Numbered from the stretch's first letter, positions 26,365 through 35,571 are shown. The stretch: 64,000 nt of DNA from JABFRJ01 sp031374735 (GCA_031374735.1 JANMGQ010000057.1:18202-82201); one strand, 5' to 3'. Notes: generated by a model not told the origin, from the letters alone. Numbers and translations are program-made.

Positions 26365-28119
26365 CTATTTGCCCGCCGCGCCAAGTCCGAGCGCTGTGGC
26401 GATCGCGCGGAACACCTGCGTGTTCTCCATGTGCCCGCGAAACTGCTCTGATCCTGGACCGCTCGCGGTCAGGATCACGTCATCGGCGGCGTGCACGCCC
26501 GCGCCAATCTGCTGTGGCAGGTTGCCGGGCAGTCGCGTTGCGCCCACTCCGCAATGCTTTTCGTTGGCGACGTAGCCGCCATCTTTGGCCGCTGGCTGCG
26601 TCGGCCAGTAGCCGCTGTCGGTCGGCTTGCCGGTGGTGCAGTGATCAGGCACGCCGCCGAACACGAAGGCAAGGCGCCGCGACACGTCGATGGCAGTTGG
26701 ATAGCCGTCTTTGTCCGGCGGCGGATAGTTCGGGAACTTGGCGTCGTAGACGGCCATCTTGTCGCGAAGGCGGTTGCCAGGGCGGCTGTCATCGACGGTG
26801 CCGATGATCGACACGGGATGGCCGTGATCCGGCACGACGACGATCAAGGTGTCACTGCGTGGGGCCGCCCACGCCTTGGCGACCTTGACGGCATTGTCGA
26901 ACAGGATGGTCTCGTAAACCGCCCTTTCCCAGTCGAGCGCATGGCTGAATTGATCGATACGGCCGGACTCGACCATTAGGATAAAGCCCTCAGCCGTGCG
27001 AGCGAGATGCTCGAGCGACACCCGCACCATGTCGGTCAAGTCAGGCTGGTCCGGATACGTGCGCACCGTTCCGGCTCGTGTCACACGGCGGTCAAGCGCG
27101 CCATCGATGTTGGAGGGATGAAACAGCCCAACGATGCGGTTCGAGCCCGCCACCTGTGAGACAGCAGCCAACTCCGTCAAAGTCGTAGCCACCTGATAAC
27201 CGCGCTCGCGGAACTTGGCGACGACGTCGATCTCATCGGCGCGCTTTGATCCGGGAACAGACTTCGGCAGAAAGTATGCGCGCCCGCCGCCCATGAGCAC
27301 ATCGGGTTGGGCCTCAAACAGCATGCCAGCGATCTCGTTGCGTGCCTGGCGACTGGCGATGTGCGCGACCATGGCAGCCGGTGTCGCATCGACGACTTCC
27401 GTCGTTGTGACGATGCCAACAGCCATGGCGTGTCGGCGCTTGACGAGTTCGGCCAGCGTCTCGACGCGCGGGTGGTCGAGCGGTGATTTATTGCCCGCGC
27501 AATAGACGCCCATGGCGCCGCCACAGGTCTTGTGGCCGGTCGTGTAGGCGCTCATGGAATTGGCACTGTCGGTCACGATGGACTCGATGCCCGACGTCGA
27601 CACGAGCGCCATGGCCGGCATGTCGTCCATCGCGAGTTGCCCGCCATATCGGCCGTTCTCGAGCCCCTTCGACAGCATGCGTGCGGCTGTGCGATGCGCG
27701 ACCGACATGCCATCGCCAATCAGCAGGATGACGTTTTTCGCGACACGGGGCTTGGTCGCAAACACCTCCCAGGTCGCCGTGCTGCTGCTGCTGCCGCCGC
27801 GCGCTTCGACCACATAACGGCCCGCGGCCGGCAGCTCGGCGTCGCGCACCCAGACCGCTGATCGCCCCCAGTTGTCTTCGTTGACGACGAAGCGCGCAGC
27901 TTTTCCGAACATCTCGGCGATCGGCCGGCCGTTGATGGTGACCGACACATCGGCCTCAGCGGGTGCATTGGGAAACTCGACTTTGAAGTCGAAGCGGGCA
28001 CCTGCAAGAATTTCGGCGCGATGGGCGGGATAGATCGCCTGGGCCACGACCTCAGAGCCAGTGACCGCGGCCGACATCATCGCGGCGAGAGCGCCAAGTC
28101 GACTACGCCACGTGGCCAT
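26365..28119 (-). CDS. Secreted alkaline phosphatase
   Basis: Predicted periplasmic phosphomonoesterase of the PhoA superfamily, 584 residues from the ATG at 28119, which has a GGAG six bases upstream; a TTG at 28158 gives a poorer start. A signal peptide covers about 1-28 (GALAAMMSAAVTG...VVAQA). An Ig-like strand domain (30-125) precedes the catalytic domain with GDGMS (Asp136) and TDSANS, where Ser185 is the nucleophile. Later metal motifs include ESGRIDQFSHALD and VVPDHGHPVS. It starts 35 bp after the kinase-fold gene, so both are likely on one transcript. Confidence 0.9.
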   Translation of the reverse strand: MATWRSRLGALAAMMSAAVTGSEVVAQAIYPAHRAEILAGARFDFKVEFPNAPAEADVSVTINGRPIAEMFGKAARFVVNEDNWGRSAVWVRDAELPAAGRYVVEARGGSSSSTATWEVFATKPRVAKNVILLIGDGMSVAHRTAARMLSKGLENGRYGGQLAMDDMPAMALVSTSGIESIVTDSANSMSAYTTGHKTCGGAMGVYCAGNKSPLDHPRVETLAELVKRRHAMAVGIVTTTEVVDATPAAMVAHIASRQARNEIAGMLFEAQPDVLMGGGRAYFLPKSVPGSKRADEIDVVAKFRERGYQVATTLTELAAVSQVAGSNRIVGLFHPSNIDGALDRRVTRAGTVRTYPDQPDLTDMVRVSLEHLARTAEGFILMVESGRIDQFSHALDWERAVYETILFDNAVKVAKAWAAPRSDTLIVVVPDHGHPVSIIGTVDDSRPGNRLRDKMAVYDAKFPNYPPPDKDGYPTAIDVSRRLAFVFGGVPDHCTTGKPTDSGYWPTQPAAKDGGYVANEKHCGVGATRLPGNLPQQIGAGVHAADDVILTASGPGSEQFRGHMENTQVFRAIATALGLGAAGK

Positions 28120-28154
28120 GCTGCGCTCCCGCCGGTCGTTCAATGAGATGACGC

Positions 28155-29300
28155 TCAATCATCATCGCCCGTATCAGCCGCGTCGAGCCTGATGATTTCG
28201 GCCGATTTGGCGGGAAAGAAGACTTTCTCGCCGTTGGCTTTGACCAATGCTGGAATGCGCTTGTCGATCAACTGCGACAGCTTCTTGCTGAACACCTCAT
28301 AGCTCGATGGATCACTTGAGGACCACGGACGGAATCCCACAGCTGATTTCCAGGTTTCGACGCTTGTGTAGCCGGCAAACTCCTTCGCGTCGCCCTTGAG
28401 AAACGCGTTCAACGCCGTCAGCTGCGCAATCAGATCGCGATCGAAGCGGGAGACCCAGCGGTTATAGTCGTCGTGCCCTTCCCAGTCGTTGAGCGACGCG
28501 CCACCATTGTCGCGCGCGATCAGTTTCAGGCGGCCATTCCTGTCGCCCGCGGCTTCGAGGTTGTTCCAGAAGCGATCCCACTGCCCAAGCAGCATGTCCA
28601 TCACAAAGATGCTCGACAGCTGGCGCGCGAGTTCCACCCGTTGTTCCATCGGCGCATCGGGAAAGCCTGCCTGCCCGCCCTTGATGCCGGCCAGCGGCAT
28701 CCTGGTTTGGTCAGGCATGCGACCGGTTGCCTTGATCTCTTGCGCGAGGCCAGTCGTCTGATCGAACTTGCCTTCGCGGCCGAGCGCGCTGGCCGTGAAC
28801 ATCTTCGTCTTGGGCCTCAGGCGGTAAATACCAAAGATCGACTTCGGGTTGGCCTTGAGATCGGCGAGAACGAGATTGCGATTGTAGACGCTATCCTTGT
28901 CGACCGCCGGCGTCCCCTGCACCATGGCGGCAAAGGCCGCCGTCGCCTTGGGGCCGAGCTGATAATAATCGACCGGGTAGAACAACCGGCTGATGCCAAG
29001 AAAGCGCGACAGACGATAGGCGACCACCTCGGCCTCGGGGATAGACGAGGGGTTGGTTGGCACGAAGCTGCGGTCGGTCGGCTTGTCGCCGATGCCAATG
29101 AACATGCCGACGGACGATCCGTCGGGTGTCGGCTTCTTGTATTCGAGCCGGTATTTCGTATCGTCGAGATCGATCGTCTTCATGTGCGCATCAAAATCGA
29201 GATCGCGCTTGATGCCGGGCACGCCTTGCGCCGCCGCCGACACCGTTGCGGCCGTCATCACGGCTAAGATCAAGCCAGTCCGTTTCAGTCGATTGCTCAC
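28155..29300 (-). CDS. Secreted protein with HipA/Fam20-like kinase-fold motifs
   Basis: No family name is certain. The GTG at 29300 is chosen because GGGGGAG lies 7 bases upstream and a clean signal peptide follows (LILAVMTAATVSAAAQG); the frame extends further upstream without sense. The 381-residue protein has a pattern seen in HipA, Fam20 and PI3K-like kinases: Glu89 in SIPEAEVVAYRLSRFLGI (alphaC-type glutamate), a catalytic-loop-like LGQWDRFWNN (Asp242, Asn246/247) and a metal-binding-like RDNGGA (Asp264). An ATP-binding lysine is not clear. It lies directly upstream of the alkaline phosphatase, suggesting a shared periplasmic role; kinase activity is inference. Confidence 0.6.
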   Translation of the reverse strand: MSNRLKRTGLILAVMTAATVSAAAQGVPGIKRDLDFDAHMKTIDLDDTKYRLEYKKPTPDGSSVGMFIGIGDKPTDRSFVPTNPSSIPEAEVVAYRLSRFLGISRLFYPVDYYQLGPKATAAFAAMVQGTPAVDKDSVYNRNLVLADLKANPKSIFGIYRLRPKTKMFTASALGREGKFDQTTGLAQEIKATGRMPDQTRMPLAGIKGGQAGFPDAPMEQRVELARQLSSIFVMDMLLGQWDRFWNNLEAAGDRNGRLKLIARDNGGASLNDWEGHDDYNRWVSRFDRDLIAQLTALNAFLKGDAKEFAGYTSVETWKSAVGFRPWSSSDPSSYEVFSKKLSQLIDKRIPALVKANGEKVFFPAKSAEIIRLDAADTGDDD

Positions 29301-29437
29301 GATGCTGCTCCCCCAGGCGCGACGCGCTCCGCCCCGCCGATTCGATCCTGGTTCGGACAGTAGGCGATGCTTGGGTGTTTTGGGAACCCGTATGCCGCCG
29401 GCATCCGCCGGCATCGGCTGTGCTCAAGCGTTCGGAC

Positions 29438-30040
29438 CTAGCTGCGCCAGTCAAAGGCGAAAGCAGCAAGCCGCGTGGCCAGGACTGGCGCGGCCACCGG
29501 TGTGACGGTGTCGTCTGCCGCGTGCTTTGTCACCGACCTGTACGTCACGTCGGCCGGGTCGAGGTGAACGTAGGTTTCAAGCCGCACGGGATCGATGACC
29601 CAGTATTCGCGGACGCCGTACGACGCACAGAGCCGCGACTTGAGGCCGAGGTCGTAGCCGACCGAGCTATCCGCCACTTCAACCACGAGATCCACGGTTG
29701 TCCCGCGCACATCCGGCAGCGGAATGGCTGCGGAGAAGACGATAATGTCCGGCTCCGGCTGATCCGTTGGGGAATGGCGCAACGGCGTTTCGCCGAACAC
29801 GTTGACGTGCTCAGGCGCTGCGCGGGCCCACGCTTGCATCAGTCGATTTCGAACGATCTTATGGGCGTCGCTTTTTGGCGAGCGCTCGACAATTTCCCCC
29901 GCGATCAATTCGAGACGCTCGCTCTCGTCGATGACGCCCTTGCGGACCATCTGCCCGAGGTCGTCGCCCGAGAAGAGACGGCGCTGCACCGGGGCCGTTG
30001 CTGCAGCGTCTCGCGTTTCCGGATGGGCGAGGGTGTCCAT
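29438..30040 (-). CDS. Uma2 family endonuclease (DUF820)
   Basis: The 200-residue protein matches the Uma2/DUF820 PD-(D/E)xK nuclease fold: SGDDLGQMVRKGVIDESERLELIAGEI at the start, then EPDIIVF (Asp98), VDLVVEVADSS (Glu121) and YDLGLKSRLCASYGVREYWVID with Lys134. These proteins are most abundant in cyanobacteria and usually have no known target. It stands alone, 46 bp downstream of the formate dehydrogenase cytochrome gene on the same strand, so read-through is possible. Confidence 0.88.
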   Translation of the reverse strand: MDTLAHPETRDAAATAPVQRRLFSGDDLGQMVRKGVIDESERLELIAGEIVERSPKSDAHKIVRNRLMQAWARAAPEHVNVFGETPLRHSPTDQPEPDIIVFSAAIPLPDVRGTTVDLVVEVADSSVGYDLGLKSRLCASYGVREYWVIDPVRLETYVHLDPADVTYRSVTKHAADDTVTPVAAPVLATRLAAFAFDWRS

Positions 30041-30086
30041 GCGGGCAATTTAGCACCGCGCGGTGTGGAATATCTACGGTCGAGCG

Positions 30087-31217
30087 TCACTCCGCCGGCT
30101 GTGGTCGCCCGACAGCGCCGCGGTCGTTGATCGTCTTGGCCAGCTCTTCTTCGGCCCACACCGAATGGTGCTCGCGGGCCCAGTTTTCGTCGACGTGGCC
30201 GTTGCCCATGGCGTCGAAGGCGCCCTGCATGCCGATGGTGCCGATGTAGATGTGGCCGAAAATCACGCAGACCATGAAGATGGCCATCATCGAGTGCCAG
30301 AGCGCGGCGTACTGCTGCTCCTGCATGGGCGTCAGCGTGGTCGGCAGGCCGAGACCAAGAACATTCAACACGCCGAAGGTCTTGGCGAAGGCCGACGTCG
30401 TGAACGGATACAGCAGCATCCAGCCCGACAGGCAGATAGATACGCCGGTGAGCATGATCAGCCAGAACAGGATCTTCTGGCCGGCGTTGAACTTCTTGGC
30501 CGGCAGATGCTCGCCGTGACGCGAGAACATGCCGCCGCCTTTGAGCAGCCATTTCACGTCGTACATGTTCGGGAAGTTGTGCTTCAGCCACATGACGAAC
30601 GTCATCGCCAAGCCGACCATGAAGGCGAACGCCACATAGTTGTGCAGCCACTTGAAGAACATCGACAGCGACGCGAACGCCTCCTTGCCGATCACGGGCA
30701 TCAGGACATCGCGGCCGTACAACACGTTGAGGCCGGTGATCGCGAGGATGATGAACGACGAGGCCAGCAGCCAGTGGCCCATGCGGTCGAGATGGGTGAA
30801 GCGCTGGATCGTGCGGCCGGACCAGCCGGATTCGATGCGGATCTTGCCTTTCACCAGAAAGAAAAGGCCGAGCAGCACCAGCACGCCGCCCATGGCGTAG
30901 GCGCCGTAGGTCACCAGCGGACCGTTGCGGAAGTTGCGCCACGTCTCGCCGCCCGACTGCACGAGGACGCCGGCTTTCTTGTCGGGAATAGTGACGGTGC
31001 CTTGGGCGCCCTTACGGATGCCGCCCCACAGGTCGTCGTTGGGGATAGCGCCGCGACCGCCGGGCTCGTTGGCATCAGCCTTGGGCGGTGCCGCGTTCGT
31101 CACCGCACCTGCGGGCGGGCGCACGCTCGATTGCGCGTTGGCGAGATCGGCGCCGAGCAGAGTGAGCAGCGGAGCTGCGAGGAGTGCGAACCAGAAGCGA
31201 GACCGAGAGAGGCGCAT
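30087..31217 (-). CDS. Formate dehydrogenase gamma subunit, cytochrome b556
   Basis: Membrane cytochrome that passes electrons from the periplasmic formate dehydrogenase to quinone. ATG 31217 gives 376 residues and a signal peptide (SRFWFALLAAPLLTLLGADLANA); an upstream start at 31265 would lie in a repeat. After a Pro/Ala-rich periplasmic segment (30-95) come four core helices with haem-ligand candidates in HLDRMGHW, FFKWLHNYVAF and ALWHSMMAIF...GHIYIG. The N-terminal extension makes it longer than E. coli FdnI (217). It is the last gene of the fdh operon. Confidence 0.92.
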   Translation of the reverse strand: MRLSRSRFWFALLAAPLLTLLGADLANAQSSVRPPAGAVTNAAPPKADANEPGGRGAIPNDDLWGGIRKGAQGTVTIPDKKAGVLVQSGGETWRNFRNGPLVTYGAYAMGGVLVLLGLFFLVKGKIRIESGWSGRTIQRFTHLDRMGHWLLASSFIILAITGLNVLYGRDVLMPVIGKEAFASLSMFFKWLHNYVAFAFMVGLAMTFVMWLKHNFPNMYDVKWLLKGGGMFSRHGEHLPAKKFNAGQKILFWLIMLTGVSICLSGWMLLYPFTTSAFAKTFGVLNVLGLGLPTTLTPMQEQQYAALWHSMMAIFMVCVIFGHIYIGTIGMQGAFDAMGNGHVDENWAREHHSVWAEEELAKTINDRGAVGRPQPAE

Positions 31218-31233
31218 GAGTTGCCCTACGTTT

Positions 31234-31363
31234 GGTGTCTGACCTCGGTCAGGCACCGGAAACACGTCGCGTGCCGCAAGGCGCGTTGTACGAGCCCTGC
31301 GTTTGGTATCTGACCGAGATCAGACACCACTGTTAGCGCATCAGCATCTAGCGCATCAGCATC
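31234..31363. repeat. Two related hairpins and a 15-bp tandem duplication in the fdh operon
   Basis: Two hairpins of one family, both beginning TTTGGTRTCTGACC, lie at 31234-31257 and 31305-31328, between the cytochrome and small lipoprotein genes. Directly beside them a 15-base unit, TAGCGCATCAGCATC, is duplicated in tandem (31334-31348 and 31349-31363). On the minus strand the duplication repeats the lipoprotein's last codons together with the stop. Confidence 0.85.
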
Positions 31364-31542
31364 CCACGCTTCTGCAGGTCGTCGACCTGTTGCTTCGTCA
31401 GCGTCGGCATGGCCTCACCCTTGTAGACACCGGGCGTGAACTCGGTTGGGCGCTTGGCGTCCTCAGGACGGCATGCGGCCACAGCGATCGCGAACAGGGC
31501 GACAGTCAGGACTGCTGCAGATCGTCGTTGTGTCGATGACAT
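31348..31542 (-). CDS. Small lipoprotein in the formate dehydrogenase operon
   Basis: From ATG 31542 this is a 64-residue protein with a signal peptide (RRSAAVLTVALFAIAVAAC) and a lipobox-like VAAC with Cys24. The mature 40 residues are hydrophilic and include EFTPGVYKGEAMPTLTKQ. No named family is recognised. Its place between the beta and gamma subunit genes suggests an assembly or stabilising role at the membrane, which is inference. The final codons and stop are tandemly duplicated downstream. Confidence 0.7.
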   Translation of the reverse strand: MSSTQRRSAAVLTVALFAIAVAACRPEDAKRPTEFTPGVYKGEAMPTLTKQQVDDLQKRGMLMR

Positions 31543-31567
31543 TTTCGGCTGCTTCCGCACTTCCCTT

Positions 31568-31745
31568 CACCCCACTTCTGGGGGAGAGGGTGCCCGGTAG
31601 GGCGGGTGAGGGGCAGAGACTTGCTCTGTCGAATCTTTATGCCGCGCGCACGCGCGGTGGCGGTGGCTCGTTGTGCCGTTCGTGCGGATGCTGCCCCTCA
31701 TCCGCCCTTCGGGCACCTTCTCCCCCAAAGGAGGGGGAGAAGGCA
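31568..31745. repeat. Dispersed CTCCCCC/GGGGGAG repeat between fdh genes
   Basis: The 200-base gap between the beta subunit and lipoprotein genes carries two copies of a common rhizobial-type repeat. One reads TTCTGGGGGAGAGGGTGCCC (31574-31593); the other reads CTTCGGGCACCTTCTCCCCC (31706-31725) and continues into a GGAGGGGGAGAAGG arm. They form inverted GC-rich arms. No gene is present. Confidence 0.75.
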
Positions 31746-31750
31746 AAAGA

Positions 31751-32341
31751 TCAACCGCTCTGGCCTGGATAGGCCTTACCCCAACCCCAGGCGCCGGAGC
31801 CGAAGCCGCGTGTGACAACGCGTTCGCGATAGATAGCCGACACCACGTCGCCGTCGCCGGCAAGCAGGGCCTTCGTCGAGCACATCTCGGCGCACAGCGG
31901 CAGTTTGCCTTCGGCCAAGCGGTTGCGACCGTATTTCACGTTCATCTTGGCAACGTCCTTTTCAGGGCCGCCCGCACAGAACGTGCACTTGTCCATCTTG
32001 CCTCTGCTGCCAAAGTTGGCAGCCTGCGGATACTGCGGCGCGCCGAAGGGGCACGCGTAGAAGCAATAGCCGCAGCCGATGCAAAGATCCTTGTTGTGCA
32101 GGACCACGCCTTCGGACGTCTGGTAGAAGCAATCCACCGGGCAGACGGCCATGCACGGCGCATCCGAGCAGTGCATGCAGGCCACCGACACCGAGCGCTC
32201 GCCCGGCTTGCCGTCGTTGATGGTGACGACGCGCCGGCGGTTGATGCCCCACGGCACTTCGTGTTCGTTTTTGCAGGCTGTCACGCAGGCGTTGCACTCG
32301 ATGCAACGCTCGGCGTCGCAGAGGAATTTCATCCGTGCCAT
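31751..32341 (-). CDS. Formate dehydrogenase beta subunit, 4Fe-4S ferredoxin type
   Basis: Electron-transfer subunit carrying four predicted [4Fe-4S] clusters in 196 residues: CIECNACVTAC near the start, CMHCSDAPCMAVCP, CIGCGYCFYACP and CTFC...CAEMC. The order is that of FdnH/Fdh3B-like subunits. It lacks the C-terminal membrane helix found in FdnH, so contact with the cytochrome must differ. It follows the alpha subunit gene by 15 bp. Confidence 0.94.
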   Translation of the reverse strand: MARMKFLCDAERCIECNACVTACKNEHEVPWGINRRRVVTINDGKPGERSVSVACMHCSDAPCMAVCPVDCFYQTSEGVVLHNKDLCIGCGYCFYACPFGAPQYPQAANFGSRGKMDKCTFCAGGPEKDVAKMNVKYGRNRLAEGKLPLCAEMCSTKALLAGDGDVVSAIYRERVVTRGFGSGAWGWGKAYPGQSG

Positions 32342-32356
32342 TGGCTGTCGCTCCCC

Positions 32357-35308
32357 TTAAGCCCGTGAGATCTTGCAAAGTGTCGTTTTCGTTTCCTGCA
32401 TCTGCGTGACAGGATCGTAGCCGTAGGTCTGTGCCACGTTGGTGGACTCGCCGAGCACATAGGGATCGGAGCCTTGCGGATATTTGCCGCGTAGATCCTT
32501 GCCCTGTAAGTGGCCGCCGAAGTGGAATGGCATGAACGCCACGCCCTTGCCGACACGTTCTGTGATCATGGCCTGCACCTTGACCTTGCCCTTCTCGGGT
32601 CCTTCGACCCAGACCATAGACCCATCCTTGATGCCGGCGTTGTTGGCATCGGCCGGGTTGATCTCGACGAACATGGTCTGCTGCAGCTCGGCGAGCCACG
32701 GGTTTGACCGGGTCTCGTCGCCGCCGCCTTCGTACTCCACCAGACGGCCCGAGGTCAGGATAATCGGGTATTCCTTGGGCACGTTGTTGGCGATAGCCGC
32801 TTTCTGGATCTTCTCGTAAAGCACCGGCAGACGCATGCCCTTGCGGTCGGCGTGGGTCGGATACTTCGCGACCATGGCGACGTCGGGCGAGTACAGCGGC
32901 TCACGGTGCAGCGGCACGGGGTCCGGGAAGTTCCAGACCACAGCACGCGCTTTGCCGTTACCGAACGGGGCAAGCCCGTGTTTCAGCGCGACGCGCTGGA
33001 TGCCGCCGGACATGTCGTTGGTCCAGGCGACGGCATCGATATTGTTGCCGCCGATCTTGGTGATGGTCTCAAGTTCAGCTGCGGTCAGGTCCTTGTCCCA
33101 GCCGAGCTTTTTGAGCATGCCCATCGTGACTGCGGGGTGGCCTGCCTTGAGTTCGTTGCCGACAGGGTAGCTGTCGACCGCGAGCAAGCTGTCGGCCTTC
33201 TCGTCGTTCTTGGTGAACTTGTCGTTGGCCTGGCCTTTGGCGGTGACGCCCCAGTTGACGCGGAAGTTAAGGCCGCCCTGCTCAACGTGGATCGAGGTGT
33301 CGTAAAGGTTCGCCGTGCCCGGGTGGCCCTTTTTGCCGTTGCCCATGACCATGTCGGCCGAGCCCCAGCATGGCCAGGGGAGACCATAAAAGTCTCCGTC
33401 CGCTGGGCCACCGACGGCTTTCAGCGTCACTTTATCGAAGGTGTGCTGATGCGCCATGTGCAGTTTCAGGCGCTCCGGCGATTGACCGGTATAGCCGATC
33501 GTCCACATGCCCTTGTTGTACTCGCGGGTGATGTCTTCGACGACAGGCTCGGTGCCCTGTACCTTGATGTTCTTGAACAGCTCCTTGTCGAAGCCGAACT
33601 TGCGGGCGAGCAGATACATGATCTCATGATCGGGCTTCGCCTCGAAGAACGAGAACACCTTCTCGCGCCATTGGATCGAGCGGTTCGACGCCGTAACGGA
33701 GCCTGACGTTTCAAACTGCGTTGAGGCGGGCAGCAGATACACGCCGTCAGTGCGGTCATGCATAACGGCTGAGACGGTCGGGAACGGATCGATGACTACA
33801 AGCGTATCGAGCTTCTCGAACGCCTTCTTCATTTCAGGGCCGCGGGTCTGCGAGTTGGGCGCATGACCCCAAAACACCATGGCCTTGAGGTTATCCGGCT
33901 GTTCGACGTTGGCCTTGTCTTCCATGACGCCGTCGATCCAGCGTGACACCGGAATGCCAGGCGCTTCCATGAGCTTCTTGTCTTTGAAGCGGGCAACGAT
34001 GCTGTCGTAAGACACATCCCAAACGCGCGCCCAATGGCGCCATGCGCCTTCAGCCAAACCGTAGTAGCCCGGCAGGCTATCACAGGTGACGCCGAAGTCG
34101 GTTGCGCCTTGCACGTTGTCGTGGCCACGGAAGATGTTCGTTCCGCCACCGGCGACGCCCATGTTGCCGAGCACCAGCTGCATGATCGAGTAGGCGCGCA
34201 CGTTGGCGTTACCGGTCGTGTGCTGCGTGCCACCCATGCACCAGATGACGGTGCCCGGCCGGTTGTTCCACATGGTCTTGGCGACGCGGCGCAACTGCGC
34301 ACCCGGCACGCCAGTGACGCGCTCAACCTCTTCCGGCGCCCATTTGGCGACTTCGTCCCAGACGAAGTCGAGGCCCCAGACGCGCTGCTCGACGAACTTG
34401 TGGTCGATCCAGTCGTTCTGTTTGAGGTGCCAGAGGATGCCCCACATCAAGGCGACGTCCGTGCCCGGACGGAAGCGCACGTACTCGGTCGCATGTGCCG
34501 CCGTGCGGGTGAAGCGCGGATCCAGCACAATGAACGGGGCGTTGTTCTGCTCCTTGGCCTTCAGCATATGCTGCAGCGAGACCGGATGCGCCTCGGCGGG
34601 GTTACCGCCGATGAGGAAGATCGACTTCGACTTCATGATGTCGTTGTACGAGTTCGTCATGGCGCCGTAGCCCCATGTGTTCGCGACGCCAGCGACGGTC
34701 GTGGAGTGGCAGATGCGGGCCTGGTGGTCGACGTTGTTGGTGCCCCAGAAGGCAGCAAACTTACGGATCAGGTAGCATTGTTCGTTGTTATGCTTAGCCG
34801 AGCCGAGCCAGAACACCGAATCCGGACCGGACGTTTCCTTGATCTTCTGCAGGCGGTCACCGACCTCGGTGATGGCCTGATCCCAGCTCATGCGCTCCCA
34901 TTTCCCAGCGACGAGCTTCATCGGGTACTTCAGGCGGCGTTCACCATGAGCATGCTCGCGGACAGCCGCGCCCTTGGCGCAATGGGCACCGAGGTTGATC
35001 GGGCTATCAAAGCCCGGCTGTTGGCGTGTCCAGACACCGTTCTCGACTTCGGCAATGACCGTGCAGCCGACCGAGCAGTGGCCGCAGATCGACTTCTTGA
35101 TCTCGACTTTGGCGCCGGGCAGGCCGCCAACGGGGCCAGCCGCTTCAACGCGGGTTGGCGCGGTGCCGGCGGCGAGTGCGAGACCACCGGCTGCTAGACC
35201 GGAATTGCGCAGGAATGCGCGGCGATCGACGCTCTTTGGTGCGTCGGCGGTCAGCTGCACCGAAAGGCGGGTGCCCTTGGAGGCGCTGTGTGATTTTTTC
35301 TTGAGCAT
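32357..35308 (-). CDS. Formate dehydrogenase alpha subunit, molybdopterin, Tat-exported
   Basis: Catalytic subunit oxidising formate to CO2 in the periplasm. The 983-residue precursor has a twin-arginine signal at 29-30 (DRRAFLRNSGLAAGG), a [4Fe-4S] set Cys75/Cys78/Cys82/Cys110, and the bis-MGD domain. The Mo ligand is Cys200 in ARICHSTTVAG, where E. coli FdnG has selenocysteine, so no Sec machinery is needed. Later motifs include GGNPAEAHP, FRPGTDVALMWG and the C-terminal MGD-binding domain (about 860-975). It is translated with the TAT-target peptide and TorD-like chaperone upstream. Confidence 0.96.
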   Translation of the reverse strand: MLKKKSHSASKGTRLSVQLTADAPKSVDRRAFLRNSGLAAGGLALAAGTAPTRVEAAGPVGGLPGAKVEIKKSICGHCSVGCTVIAEVENGVWTRQQPGFDSPINLGAHCAKGAAVREHAHGERRLKYPMKLVAGKWERMSWDQAITEVGDRLQKIKETSGPDSVFWLGSAKHNNEQCYLIRKFAAFWGTNNVDHQARICHSTTVAGVANTWGYGAMTNSYNDIMKSKSIFLIGGNPAEAHPVSLQHMLKAKEQNNAPFIVLDPRFTRTAAHATEYVRFRPGTDVALMWGILWHLKQNDWIDHKFVEQRVWGLDFVWDEVAKWAPEEVERVTGVPGAQLRRVAKTMWNNRPGTVIWCMGGTQHTTGNANVRAYSIMQLVLGNMGVAGGGTNIFRGHDNVQGATDFGVTCDSLPGYYGLAEGAWRHWARVWDVSYDSIVARFKDKKLMEAPGIPVSRWIDGVMEDKANVEQPDNLKAMVFWGHAPNSQTRGPEMKKAFEKLDTLVVIDPFPTVSAVMHDRTDGVYLLPASTQFETSGSVTASNRSIQWREKVFSFFEAKPDHEIMYLLARKFGFDKELFKNIKVQGTEPVVEDITREYNKGMWTIGYTGQSPERLKLHMAHQHTFDKVTLKAVGGPADGDFYGLPWPCWGSADMVMGNGKKGHPGTANLYDTSIHVEQGGLNFRVNWGVTAKGQANDKFTKNDEKADSLLAVDSYPVGNELKAGHPAVTMGMLKKLGWDKDLTAAELETITKIGGNNIDAVAWTNDMSGGIQRVALKHGLAPFGNGKARAVVWNFPDPVPLHREPLYSPDVAMVAKYPTHADRKGMRLPVLYEKIQKAAIANNVPKEYPIILTSGRLVEYEGGGDETRSNPWLAELQQTMFVEINPADANNAGIKDGSMVWVEGPEKGKVKVQAMITERVGKGVAFMPFHFGGHLQGKDLRGKYPQGSDPYVLGESTNVAQTYGYDPVTQMQETKTTLCKISRA

Positions 35309-35333
35309 TGTTCTCTCCCCTTTTTCCGGCGCC

Positions 35334-35525
35334 TTAGCGGGCGAGTTCGTAGTAGCGCTTCACGTGGTCGGTCTCGCGGTACATGGCGTCCGCGGGGCGA
35401 GCCTCAGCCGGCTTTGCGGCGGCCACGCCGGCCGTTGCGACGGTCGCACCCACGCCAACTGCTGTTGCGCCAGCGCGTTTGAAGAAGTTGCGGCGGTCGG
35501 CGACCACTTTATTCGCGTCGTCCAT
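35334..35525 (-). CDS. Formate dehydrogenase-region TAT-target small protein
   Basis: A 63-residue protein starting with a Tat motif (ADRRNFFKRAG) and a hydrophobic stretch (TAVGVGATVATAGVAAA), ending in a short charged tail, TDHVKRYYELAR. This matches the formate-dehydrogenase-region TAT-target family (TIGR02811, from memory), always found before the alpha subunit gene. Its function is unknown; an accessory subunit of the exported complex is the usual guess. Confidence 0.88.
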   Translation of the reverse strand: MDDANKVVADRRNFFKRAGATAVGVGATVATAGVAAAKPAEARPADAMYRETDHVKRYYELAR

Positions 35526-35571
35526 GTTTTCCCCCTGCAGGTGTGTCAGTTCGAACGAACGTCAGTCTGGA

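Noticed and set aside
30063..31313. Plus-strand 416-codon frame opposite the formate dehydrogenase cytochrome gene
   Set aside because: Antisense shadow rich in His, Glu and Gln; the opposite strand encodes a convincing cytochrome b.
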